Assembly (NCBI RefSeq): GCF_036880985.1
Contig: NZ_JBAJNO010000009.1
Span: forward strand, 1,984,001 to 2,048,000
DNA: 64,000 nt
Source: Limibacter armeniacum
Lineage (GTDB): Bacteria > Bacteroidota > Bacteroidia > Cytophagales > Flammeovirgaceae
Direction of reading: 5' to 3'
Each line of letters begins with the position of its first letter. Position 1 is the first letter of the stretch. The notes beneath the pieces were generated by a model, which searched no databases, had not been told where the DNA came from, and was given only the letters and a program-made list of their open reading frames with translations. Below, in pieces: positions 56,001 to 64,000 of the stretch. The position numbers and the translations under genes were made by a program.

Positions 56001-56312
56001 AACTTCACCAAGTTGTTGTACATCTTCTTTCAAAGTAACACTAAAAGTCGTTTGTGTTCCGATTGTTTGTTCGATTGTTTCGAAGCCTACTAAGCGAAAA
56101 ATTAATGTCTCAGCTTCTTTAGGGATAGTCAGTTTAAAAGCACCATCTAGGTCTGTAACTGCACCTAAAGATGAACCTTTGATTTGTACAGTAGTTCCTG
56201 GAAGTGGCTCTCCTAAATCATCTTTCACCACACCGGAAACTGTTCGTTCTTGAGCTAAAGCCATTGAAAACAGCCCAAGCACAAGTGTCAACAGTAATAG
56301 AGATTTTCTCAT
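53046..56312 (-). CDS. SusC/RagA-family TonB-linked outer-membrane transporter
   Basis: 1088 residues from the ATG at 56312, chosen because the signal peptide [21 protein letters not shown] starts there; the longer frame would add 20 residues and cover the promoter-proximal leader. Regulatory-like domain [21 protein letters not shown], plug with [34 protein letters not shown], barrel ending NVNLKF. First gene of a SusC-SusD operon. Confidence 0.96.
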   Translation of the reverse strand: [1088 protein letters not shown]

Positions 56313-56369
56313 AGTTAGAAAATTGAGTTTGGAATAGATAGAAATTAAATAATTGTTAACTAGTTGCAA

Positions 56370-56400
56370 CAATAATACAATTACAATACATTATTGTCAA
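56370..56400 (-). promoter_or_regulatory. Promoter of the third SusC-SusD operon
   Basis: Minus strand: TTG, exactly 20 bp, TATTATTG (one base off TAnnTTTG). The 12-mer ATTGTATTATTG over the -7 box is identical at the next SusC promoter (61297-61327), as is AATTGTTAA just downstream. Leader of about 50 nt. Confidence 0.6.
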
Positions 56401-56610
56401 TATTTTATATCAAAAAATGTCATTATAAATATATTTTATTTCATTATTCACAATACAATAAGTACATATACATGTATAATCACCTATAAGCGGAATATTT
56501 ACATTTATTTAATTTTAACTATTAAAAATGGCACTATAGGAGTCTTTTACAAAAGTCACCTTATGACACTTAACCACTAAAGCTAGATGTTATAACCACT
56601 GGTTTTCAAA

Positions 56611-56645
56611 AAATAAGAGGCTATTCCAAAATGGAATAGCCTCTT
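56611..56645 (-). terminator. Terminator of the fourth SusC-SusD operon
   Basis: Perfect 14-bp stem AAGAGGCTATTCCA with its complement, 3-nt loop; the A-rich left flank gives a T-run on the minus strand. 38 nt after the SusD stop. Confidence 0.9.
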
Positions 56646-56682
56646 TTATTCAAACTATGAAATTAATTGACACTTATATCGC

Positions 56683-58014
56683 TTATTTATCCCACCACAT
56701 TCTTTGGGTAAGGCCAGCTTCTTTATCTAATTCAGGTACATTTTGAGAATTATATAAGTACTCTGATTCAGCGTAAGGAAACCTTCTAGGGATCTGACCT
56801 CCTGACAGCTCTGAGTTTGCTGGAGCTACAATTGATGGAACTCCAGACCTTCTCCAGTCAACCCAAGACTCAGGGTGTGTGAACATTGCCACGTATTTCT
56901 CTTCCATTAATTGCTCTAGTTCAGTACCTGCAGTAAATGAACCATGAGCAGTCATATAAGTCTCAATATCAGCAGTATCTACTCCTACTTTCTCCATATT
57001 AGCTCTTACAGCTGCTTGAAAAGCAGTTTCTGCCTCGACTGTTTTACCTTGTGAAAGTAGTGCTTCTGCCTCAATAAATTTAGCTTCAACATATGTCATC
57101 ATTGGGATTGGTGAGGTTGCCTGAAAATAGAAACCACCTTCACCATATAATGGAGCTCTCGGATCTGCCTTTTCGGCCATCATATCATACATATAACCTT
57201 CTAAGGCTATATAACCCTCTCTTTGCACCAAGAATTGATTCCATGGGTTTGACTGAAGCGTTGAAGACATAAAGACAAACTGTGCATCATCCTCATTTGT
57301 CGCAAACGATTTTGATAGAGCAGATAATACTGCATTAGCATCGTACTGAGATAGTTTTGAAAGATGATTCAAATACCTTGCTTTCAAACCATAAGCAAAC
57401 ATTTCCCACTTTGCAAGGTCTCCACCATATATCAGGTCATCTGCGGCTGGAGACAATACACTTTCTTTCTTTAAGTCAGCGATGGCTCCATCAAGCAAAG
57501 ATTGGATTTCTGTATAAATACTCTCCTGAGAATCAAACTTTGGCTTTAAGTTTTCAACTCCTTGAAAAGCCTCAGAATAAGGAATATCACCAAAAGCATC
57601 TGTTAATACCCCTAAGTTTACAGCCATTAATACCTTAGCAACACCTGAGTAATGAGGTGAGCTCTGTCCTTCTGCCTGTATCATTAGGTTTTTCAAGTCT
57701 TGCATAGCACCTGAATACCCATTAAATGACCAAGGTGTATCGAAGTCCCCTCTTTGAATATTGTAACGTTGTGCTGCCAAGAATTGACGGTCAGCTCCTG
57801 TTACTTGCTGCATCACAATTGCTGTGAACCTAGCTATATCATCAGACTGAACATATATTGTATAGGATTGAGCACTACTCAGTGTCACATCCATACCAAC
57901 TGAAAGTGGACGCGTAGGGTCATCTTCATACCCTTCTACGAAGCTGTCACATCCTCCAAACATTGTAGAGGTTGCTAGCGCAAACACAAATAATAATTTA
58001 TTGATCTTTTTCAT
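56683..58014 (-). CDS. SusD/RagB-family outer-membrane lipoprotein (short)
   Basis: 443 residues, about 50 shorter than the related SusD proteins here; lipobox MFGGC, Cys22. SusD-like_2 features: CDSFVEGYEDDPTRPL, DAFGDIPYSEAFQGVENLKPKFDSQESIY, LAKWEMFAYGLKARYLNHLSKL and HPESWVDWRRSGVPSI followed by IPRRFPYAESEYLYN. The family pattern IWG is DAFG here. Located 91 nt after its SusC. Confidence 0.94.
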   Translation of the reverse strand: MKKINKLLFVFALATSTMFGGCDSFVEGYEDDPTRPLSVGMDVTLSSAQSYTIYVQSDDIARFTAIVMQQVTGADRQFLAAQRYNIQRGDFDTPWSFNGYSGAMQDLKNLMIQAEGQSSPHYSGVAKVLMAVNLGVLTDAFGDIPYSEAFQGVENLKPKFDSQESIYTEIQSLLDGAIADLKKESVLSPAADDLIYGGDLAKWEMFAYGLKARYLNHLSKLSQYDANAVLSALSKSFATNEDDAQFVFMSSTLQSNPWNQFLVQREGYIALEGYMYDMMAEKADPRAPLYGEGGFYFQATSPIPMMTYVEAKFIEAEALLSQGKTVEAETAFQAAVRANMEKVGVDTADIETYMTAHGSFTAGTELEQLMEEKYVAMFTHPESWVDWRRSGVPSIVAPANSELSGGQIPRRFPYAESEYLYNSQNVPELDKEAGLTQRMWWDK

Positions 58015-58105
58015 TTTGTTTCACTTTGTCAATTAGTGCATAAATCCATCTCTTCTTAAATAAGAAAGCTTCTTTGCCTCTCATTTACTCAATCACCTTT
58101 TACAC

Positions 58106-61100
58106 TTAAAATGTCAACCTTACTGTTGCTGATACACCTTTAGTTGATGGCATATTGAAGTAATCTGCACCTTGAGCATTGATAGCACCACCCAAGTTAG
58201 TTTCAGGGTCTACACCTTGGTAATCCGTGTGCAGCCACAGGTTACGACCAGTGATTGTAATGTTCGCACCTGATACTCCAGGGATATTTGAAACCAAAGA
58301 AGTCGGAACCTTATAGTTCAAGCTCAGTTCTCTCAACCTTACCCAGCTACCATCTTCGATAAACTGCTCTGAAGGACCTGTAAAGCCTGAACCAGGGCCA
58401 GTAGCATACCATGTCTCATCTTTAGTGATAGGGGTGGCATTCACATCTCCTGCTACAACTTCTTTATCATCAGCAGTAGCACCTGACTCTGCATACACAC
58501 CTTCGAATACAAATTGAGAACCTCTACCTTCAGCAGTTTCTGCAGATGTACCAAAGTAATTCAATGCACCCCTTGTACCATTCCATATATCTCCTCCTTG
58601 TCTAATATCAATTAAAGCAGAAATAGAGAAACCCTTATAAGAAAGCGTATTTCTGATACCCATCAACCAATCTGGGTTCGGATCACCAATGATTTCTTCA
58701 CCTGCAGCTACTTTTGGGACTCCATTTAGATCTACCAGTACATTTCCATTTTCATCTCTTTCCCATACAGAGCCATATAAAGTACCATATGCTTCACCTT
58801 TTACCAATCTTTGGTTTGCACCAGAGAAACCATAAGGAAGGCTGACAACATCCACTCCATCAGCTAGTTCAATTACCTCATTTTTATTCTTAGTAAAGTT
58901 CACATTCATATCCCATGTGAAACCAGTTGCAGTTTGAAGTGGAGTGGCATGGAATGCTACTTCAATACCTTTATTCTCCATAACACCTGCATTCATGTAC
59001 GTATTTTCAAAACCTGATGTACCAGCTACAGGAACTGCAATGATTAGGTCTTCAGACTTCTTCACATACCCTGTCACGTCAAAGCCAATTCTATTTTCTA
59101 AGAAGTTCATTTCTAAACCAACCTCTTTAACTGTTACTTTTTCAGGCTTCAGGTAGGCATTACCCAATACATTTGATTGTGTATAACCAATTGCATCACC
59201 AAATGGAAACTCAAAACCATCAATCCAACCACTATAAGGAGATGCAGAATTGAAGTAAGTTTTAGTTACATATGCAGGTGGCTGGTTACCCACCTCAGCC
59301 ATGTTTGCTCTTACTTTACCGTAAGAAATAATGCCATTTTCAGGCAATAATTCTGAGAACACAATACCTGCAGAAAGTGCTGGGTAAATGAAGGAGTTAT
59401 CAGTAGCTGCGCCAAAAGTTGAAGCAACATCTCTTCTCAATGAAGCTCCAAAGAAAAAGGTGTTTTTATAATCAAAATTGGCATCAATAAAACTACCTAC
59501 AGTTCTGATTGTATATTCATCTTCAGTAGTACTTATTGTAGCAGCATTGGACATATTGTAAAACTCACCGATTACCAACCCTTCACCTTGTACTCTGTTG
59601 GATGCATTCTGTCTGTGGTTCAAACTATGACCAACCATTACATTTACACCGAAATCATCCATAAACCTGTCAGAGTAATTAACGAACAAGTCTGAAGTAA
59701 TTTCTGTGTTGAAGATATCATAATTGATTAACCTACCTGCTGGAACAGTTCTAGAATTGATTGGGAATACCTGCTTTCTTTTATCTGAATATGTATCTAC
59801 ACCAATTCTGTAAGTAACTGTCACTTTTTCAATTGGCTTAAAATCCAGTTTTGTATATCCCATGATACGGTTTACATTATCCAACAATGGAGTCTGGTTA
59901 ATAGTCCAGTAAGGGTTGTCATAACCACCACCACCACGGTAATTACGTTGTGTACCATCTGGGTTTAGATAAGCAGAAGGATCTGTTGGATCAGAAGCTC
60001 CATTAGAGTTGTCAAATGAAGGAGCTGTTCTTAGGAGGCCTAGCATCAAACCTGAAGTATTAGAGCCCTGCTGGATTCTTCTACCAGATGAATTAGTATA
60101 ATTTGCAGAGGCTGTCAACTCAAACATTTCAGATAGTCTAGCTTGAGTTGTTACTCTTGCTGAAGTTCTTTCAAATGTATTTGTTGGCACAATACCTTCT
60201 TGATCCAATCTCGATACGGAAGCAAAAATACTAGCTACTTCATTTCCACCTGCTACATTGAATGAGTGCTCTTGTTTCAAACCTGTCTGGAAAAAGTTCT
60301 CAGCATTATTATATGAGTTTAAAGAAGCATCACTAGAAATCTTTGCACCCCATGAAAATGGATCTCCTGTTTCTGGAGCAGCATATACCCCACCCCAACC
60401 TTGAGAATATTCTGTCTGTAATTCTGGCAGTTTGTTTACTTTTGAAGCCTCAACAGTATAAGCATAATTTGCTGTTAACTTTTGTCCCCTGCTTCCTTTC
60501 TTTGTTGTAATCATTACTACACCGTTGGCAGCTCTTGAACCATAGAGTGCAGCAGCAGAACCACCTTTAAGTACAGTAACTTCTGCGATATCATCAGGGT
60601 TAAGGTCAATCAAACGGTTGGACTCTGCGGCTCCACTTCTTGGGTCTTCCGTAAAGTTCATAGAGTTGTTAACAGGTACTCCATCAACAACAAAAAGTGG
60701 CTGGTTATTACCTGTCAGAGAAGAGTTACCACGAATCTTGATATAAGAACCTCCACCTGCAGCTCCAGACGATTGTGTAATCTGCACACCTGCTACTTTA
60801 CCTGATAAAGCACTTACGACGTTCGTTTCCTTAGCCGCTAAAATTTCATTAGAGTCTACAGTTTGAACAGCGTAAGAAAGTGCTCTTTTGTCTCTAGACA
60901 CACCAAATGCAGTTACAACAACTTCATTTAGCTGCTGAATATCTTCTTTCAAGGTTATCTCAAAAGTAGTTTTAGAACCTATTTCTTGTTCGACAGTTGC
61001 GTACCCAACTAACCGAAACAAAAGTACTGTAGCATTTGGAGGGATTGTCAATTTAAATGCACCATCAAGATTTGTCACGGCGCCAATTGTAGCACCTTTT

Positions 61101-61231
61101 ACTTGTACAGTAGTACCGGGAAGGGTCTCCCCTGATGCAGTCCTCACCACACCAGATACTGTACGCTCTTGTGCAAAGGCAATAGAAAGCAGCCCGAGCA
61201 CAAACGTCAACAGTAATAACGTTTTTCTCAT
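58106..61231 (-). CDS. SusC/RagA-family TonB-linked outer-membrane transporter
   Basis: 1041 residues. Signal peptide [21 protein letters not shown] differs from that of the neighbouring SusC (53046-56312) at only a few positions, and the regulatory-like domain ([21 protein letters not shown]) is equally close, while the barrels diverge. Plug motif [34 protein letters not shown]; barrel end TVRLTF. First gene of a SusC-SusD operon. Confidence 0.96.
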   Translation of the reverse strand: [1041 protein letters not shown]

Positions 61232-61296
61232 TGTTAAATAATTGAATTGAAATAGTAGATAGATAGATAATTGATATTAACAATTGTTAATACATC

Positions 61297-61327
61297 CAAT
61301 AATACAATAGTATCTTTGATTTTTCAA
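61297..61327 (-). promoter_or_regulatory. Promoter of the fourth SusC-SusD operon
   Basis: Minus strand: TTTTTTG, exactly 20 bp, TATTATTG. Same -7 box, spacing and flanking 12-mer ATTGTATTATTG as upstream of the third SusC. Leader of about 59 nt. Confidence 0.6.
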
Positions 61328-61560
61328 AAAATAAATTCAATTATTTTAACTTTTATTACAATAATAACACTCATCACACAAACAAAAGCACAAACATATA
61401 AGGGTGAGGTGAAATTAGATCATTATATAACTTTACTTTAGAGATAACACTGCTCTAATAAGAATTTAAACTTCTAATGTTCCATTTTTTATCCAGTTCA
61501 TCATCAATAGGCGCTGTTTTTAGAACACACTAAACTAAACAGTATCCAAGTAAGTGAAAT

Positions 61561-61593
61561 AAAAAAGTCACTCCATATAAAAATGGAGTGACT
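61561..61593 (-). terminator. Terminator of the partial subtilase gene
   Basis: Perfect 11-bp stem AGTCACTCCAT/ATGGAGTGACT with a 6-nt loop; six A on the plus strand give a T-run on the minus strand. Confidence 0.9.
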
Positions 61594-61627
61594 CACCTTT
61601 TCTTCAAAAAGAACTAATTTATAATAA

Positions 61628-64000
61628 CTACAATTTCACAAACCTATATGTCATAACCCTCTCTCCCATAGCTATTTTAACCAAATAAATACCAGATGAA
61701 AGCTCTGAACAATTCCACACTTCATTAAGTACTGTTGTACTTTTATCTACTCTTGTATCCCAGATTGGGGTTCCAGTTATATCAAACATTTTTATTTTTA
61801 CTATCCCTTGATATTCTGATACTGCTTTTATGCTCACCGTATTTACAGCTGGATTGGGTATTAATGACACACTCATCTCTTGAAAATCATTATCAATAGC
61901 CAATACCTCTTCAACAGTATAAGTATCTGATACAACTTGACACTTATCATCACTTAACACTACATAAAAATCTCCTGATAAGGCAGTGTCGTTTATGTAA
62001 AAATTTAATGTAGCACCTTCTATTTCTTCTCCATCTAAATACCACTTTATCTTAGCACCTGATTGAGCAGTAAATCTCAATACTGTCCCATCGTATGTAA
62101 GAACTGGAACTGTCAGTGTATTAGCTATAACATCAAAGCTCTTTTCCATTGATACCATTTCACTCCCTTTCTCAAGTATTGATTTGAGTGTATAGGTACC
62201 TATATCATTTACAATAATATCAGGTATACTACCTTTATAAGTTGCTACAACAACACCTTCCTGAAGCAACTCCCAGTTCCATTTTTCTGGGTTTCCTGTA
62301 CTTAAATCTGTAACCTTAACAAGTCCTTCAGTACAAGTGTAACTCAACTCAAAGTCAGCAAATAATAGATCTGAACAATCCTTATTTACCCAACCATCAG
62401 CATTTGTCAAACTACTATTATTACCACTAACAAACTGTGTTGAACCAACTGCTTTGACGTTACTTATTTCTAAAAAGTCATTACAAAGCCTTCTTTCCTT
62501 ATCACTATACAATATAGACTCAGAGGCTGCTGTCAATGATACAGGACTTGTGTCAGTCCCTTTTGAAATCAAAGAGTTCACTTTTATAGTGTCTCCTTCA
62601 GGAAAATTGAGTGACACTCCAGCTTCTATTAAAAGTTTATCAAAAGACAATCCTGTCATTACTGACGTATTTGTATTCACATAAAAGTCTCCAAATGTTG
62701 AAGCTGGTGCTGATATTGTAAACTCGCCTTCAGCATAAAGTCTACCTTGAATATTTATTTTTCCGTTCGTCACAGAGAGGTCTTTTTTCACATGAAGCCT
62801 CGTACTCTGATTTGTCTTTACAAGATCTGTGTCCTTTACGTCTATCTCTAAAGAGTCAACTACAATTACTTTTCCTCCTAATTCTATAGACACTCCACTA
62901 ATCAAAACTCTCTGTGCTATTAGACTATCTGACAAAACCCATTGAGCATTTGGGATGTCAGATGTAAACTCCACTCCTCCAGATGAAAAAATATGTGCAT
63001 TTTCTGAAAGCATTTGGCTATTAGCTTGATTAGCAACCAATATTACTTTGCCATCTCCTTTGAAAGTTGATGTTGATGTGTAGTTAAAAATACTACCTTT
63101 AATAACTACTGTTTTATTTACTTGAAAGTCAATTGAAGCACTATCATATATATATACATTACCTAACTCTATACTTTCAGGTAAAGTAATTGCTCCCACC
63201 CCTTGATCAAATACCACATTGCTACCAGCACTAGGAATACTACCAACACTTTCTCCATGACTTTCAAGAGACCAATTTTCTGGATCTTCCCAATTATTAT
63301 CTCCCCCCAACCAATAATATGTATTAGCGGTACTTTCAGGAGTTGATGATGTTATAATCAGTGAAAATGCTTGCTGATTATCAGTAAGTGTATTTTTATG
63401 AGATACTACTATCCGATATGTTCCTGCTTGTGGAACTCCTATTTCAATTTTCTCTACATTATCAACTGTATTATCCCCTTTTTGAGCTGCATTATAAAAC
63501 GGAATTCCTTGTCTAATCCACGGGAAATACTCATTATCACTTTCATCGTAAACCCTGACATCTAAATCATTCACCAACATAGGTGTTTCTGGGTCCAATT
63601 GATTCGATGTTGGAGTACCTGGAACATCAGTCCAACTCAACGTTACTGTTAAAGGGGTCATTCCATCGGATGTCACAGTCGTTTCAAAGGTTTCTTCGTT
63701 TTTTAGAACTTTTTCTTCCAGTTGATATTCATTTCCATTTAAGTTACTAATAACTTTTGCTGCATTTTCAACATCTAACAACCCCCATCCAAAGCTATAA
63801 TCCGGCCCAGGGTAGTCTCCAGCTTCTTTTGCTGTATGAATAGCCAAAGCCTTTAAACTAGCTGCTGTCATTGGCTTTTTATAGAACCGTTGGTAAAGCT
63901 CTTGTAGTAATAGTAAAGACCCTGCAGCATTAGGAGCTGCCATTGATGTACCTTGAGAAGTATAGTAATAATCATTTTGTAATTCAAGTTCACCACTTCC
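61628..64000 (-). CDS. S8 subtilisin-like protease, C-terminal part with T9SS type A sorting domain (5' end outside window)
   Basis: The frame stays open to the window edge: 19 codons upstream of the ATG at 63943 read on and give SQGTSMAAP, so the catalytic Ser lies at the junction and the gene starts beyond 64000. 790 residues are visible. After the end of the peptidase domain (SFGWGLLDVENAAKVI) comes a KP-43-like beta-barrel (VTLSWTDVPGTP, LVNDLDVRVYD, GTYRIVVSHK), then a long stretch of short repeated strands that may form a beta-solenoid (about 260-490), PKD/Ig-like modules, and a T9SS sorting domain (IPNPAVNTVSI ... GIYLVKI). A secreted protease with its own terminator, beside a SusC-SusD operon. 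Confidence 0.92.
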   Translation of the reverse strand, partial: GSGELELQNDYYYTSQGTSMAAPNAAGSLLLLQELYQRFYKKPMTAASLKALAIHTAKEAGDYPGPDYSFGWGLLDVENAAKVISNLNGNEYQLEEKVLKNEETFETTVTSDGMTPLTVTLSWTDVPGTPTSNQLDPETPMLVNDLDVRVYDESDNEYFPWIRQGIPFYNAAQKGDNTVDNVEKIEIGVPQAGTYRIVVSHKNTLTDNQQAFSLIITSSTPESTANTYYWLGGDNNWEDPENWSLESHGESVGSIPSAGSNVVFDQGVGAITLPESIELGNVYIYDSASIDFQVNKTVVIKGSIFNYTSTSTFKGDGKVILVANQANSQMLSENAHIFSSGGVEFTSDIPNAQWVLSDSLIAQRVLISGVSIELGGKVIVVDSLEIDVKDTDLVKTNQSTRLHVKKDLSVTNGKINIQGRLYAEGEFTISAPASTFGDFYVNTNTSVMTGLSFDKLLIEAGVSLNFPEGDTIKVNSLISKGTDTSPVSLTAASESILYSDKERRLCNDFLEISNVKAVGSTQFVSGNNSSLTNADGWVNKDCSDLLFADFELSYTCTEGLVKVTDLSTGNPEKWNWELLQEGVVVATYKGSIPDIIVNDIGTYTLKSILEKGSEMVSMEKSFDVIANTLTVPVLTYDGTVLRFTAQSGAKIKWYLDGEEIEGATLNFYINDTALSGDFYVVLSDDKCQVVSDTYTVEEVLAIDNDFQEMSVSLIPNPAVNTVSIKAVSEYQGIVKIKMFDITGTPIWDTRVDKSTTVLNEVWNCSELSSGIYLVKIAMGERVMTYRFVKL

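Larger units (their letters stand above)
56313..56682. other. Intergenic region between two SusC-SusD operons
   Basis: 370 bp, very AT-rich. It holds the terminator of the fourth SusC-SusD operon (56611-56645) and the promoter of the third (56370-56400). No gene is visible. Confidence 0.7.
61232..61627. other. Intergenic region between the terminal subtilase and a SusC operon
   Basis: 396 bp, AT-rich, with a SusC promoter (61297-61327) and the terminator of the subtilase gene (61561-61593). No gene is visible. Confidence 0.7.

Overview
The window looks like a chromosomal segment of a marine-type Bacteroidota, most likely order Cytophagales. This is inferred from four SusC/SusD pairs, two S8 proteases ending in type A T9SS sorting domains, many Bacteroidota lipoproteins and DUF families (DUF3179, DUF2911), the bacillithiol gene bshB1, and promoters of the Bacteroidota form TTG-N20-TAnnTTTG. 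I cannot name genus or species. I found no rRNA, tRNA, CRISPR array, transposase, phage gene or classical DNA-binding regulator.

Layout. 1-8.9 kb, mostly plus strand: the tail of an enoyl-CoA hydratase, a small membrane protein, a TPR protein (minus), an M28 peptidase, a DUF3179 protein, a secreted beta-rich protein, a two-domain GNAT-like protein, a 71-residue protein and a split ThrE-type amino-acid exporter. 8.9-25.2 kb, minus strand: two SusC-SusD operons. The first ends with a lipoprotein; the second ends with a lipoprotein and a 1235-residue subtilisin-like protease, suggesting protein rather than glycan foraging. 25.5-33.1 kb: Hsp20, a degenerate EnvC-like LytM factor, a lone hisB, a DUF2911 protein, and a minus-strand cluster of a pyruvate-kinase-like protein followed by an aceK gene broken into two ORFs exactly in its ATP-binding loop. 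33.2-46.4 kb, plus strand: a SlyD-type FKBP, a huge propeller sensor fused to a SpoIIE phosphatase, an M1 aminopeptidase lipoprotein, a three-gene type I-secretion-like operon whose ABC protein has lost nearly every ATPase motif, and bshB1. 46.5-51.4 kb: an AT-rich orphan membrane protein, a 500-residue conserved protein of unknown function, a succinate-semialdehyde-type dehydrogenase and a small secreted protein. 51.4-64 kb, minus strand: two tandem SusC-SusD pairs sharing near-identical promoters, and the C-terminal part of a second T9SS-exported subtilase that runs off the window.

Most interesting points. (1) The ABC/HlyD/TolC operon at 40.5-45.6 kb with a pseudo-ATPase ABC subunit is the best candidate for an undescribed system. 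(2) aceK is split by a single-base frame change; reading -1 at one point restores the family consensus exactly. (3) An atypical pyruvate-kinase-like gene sits just upstream of aceK. (4) Five genes share a promoter with exactly 20 bp between TTG and the -7 box. Most convergent or operon ends carry symmetrical hairpin terminators.
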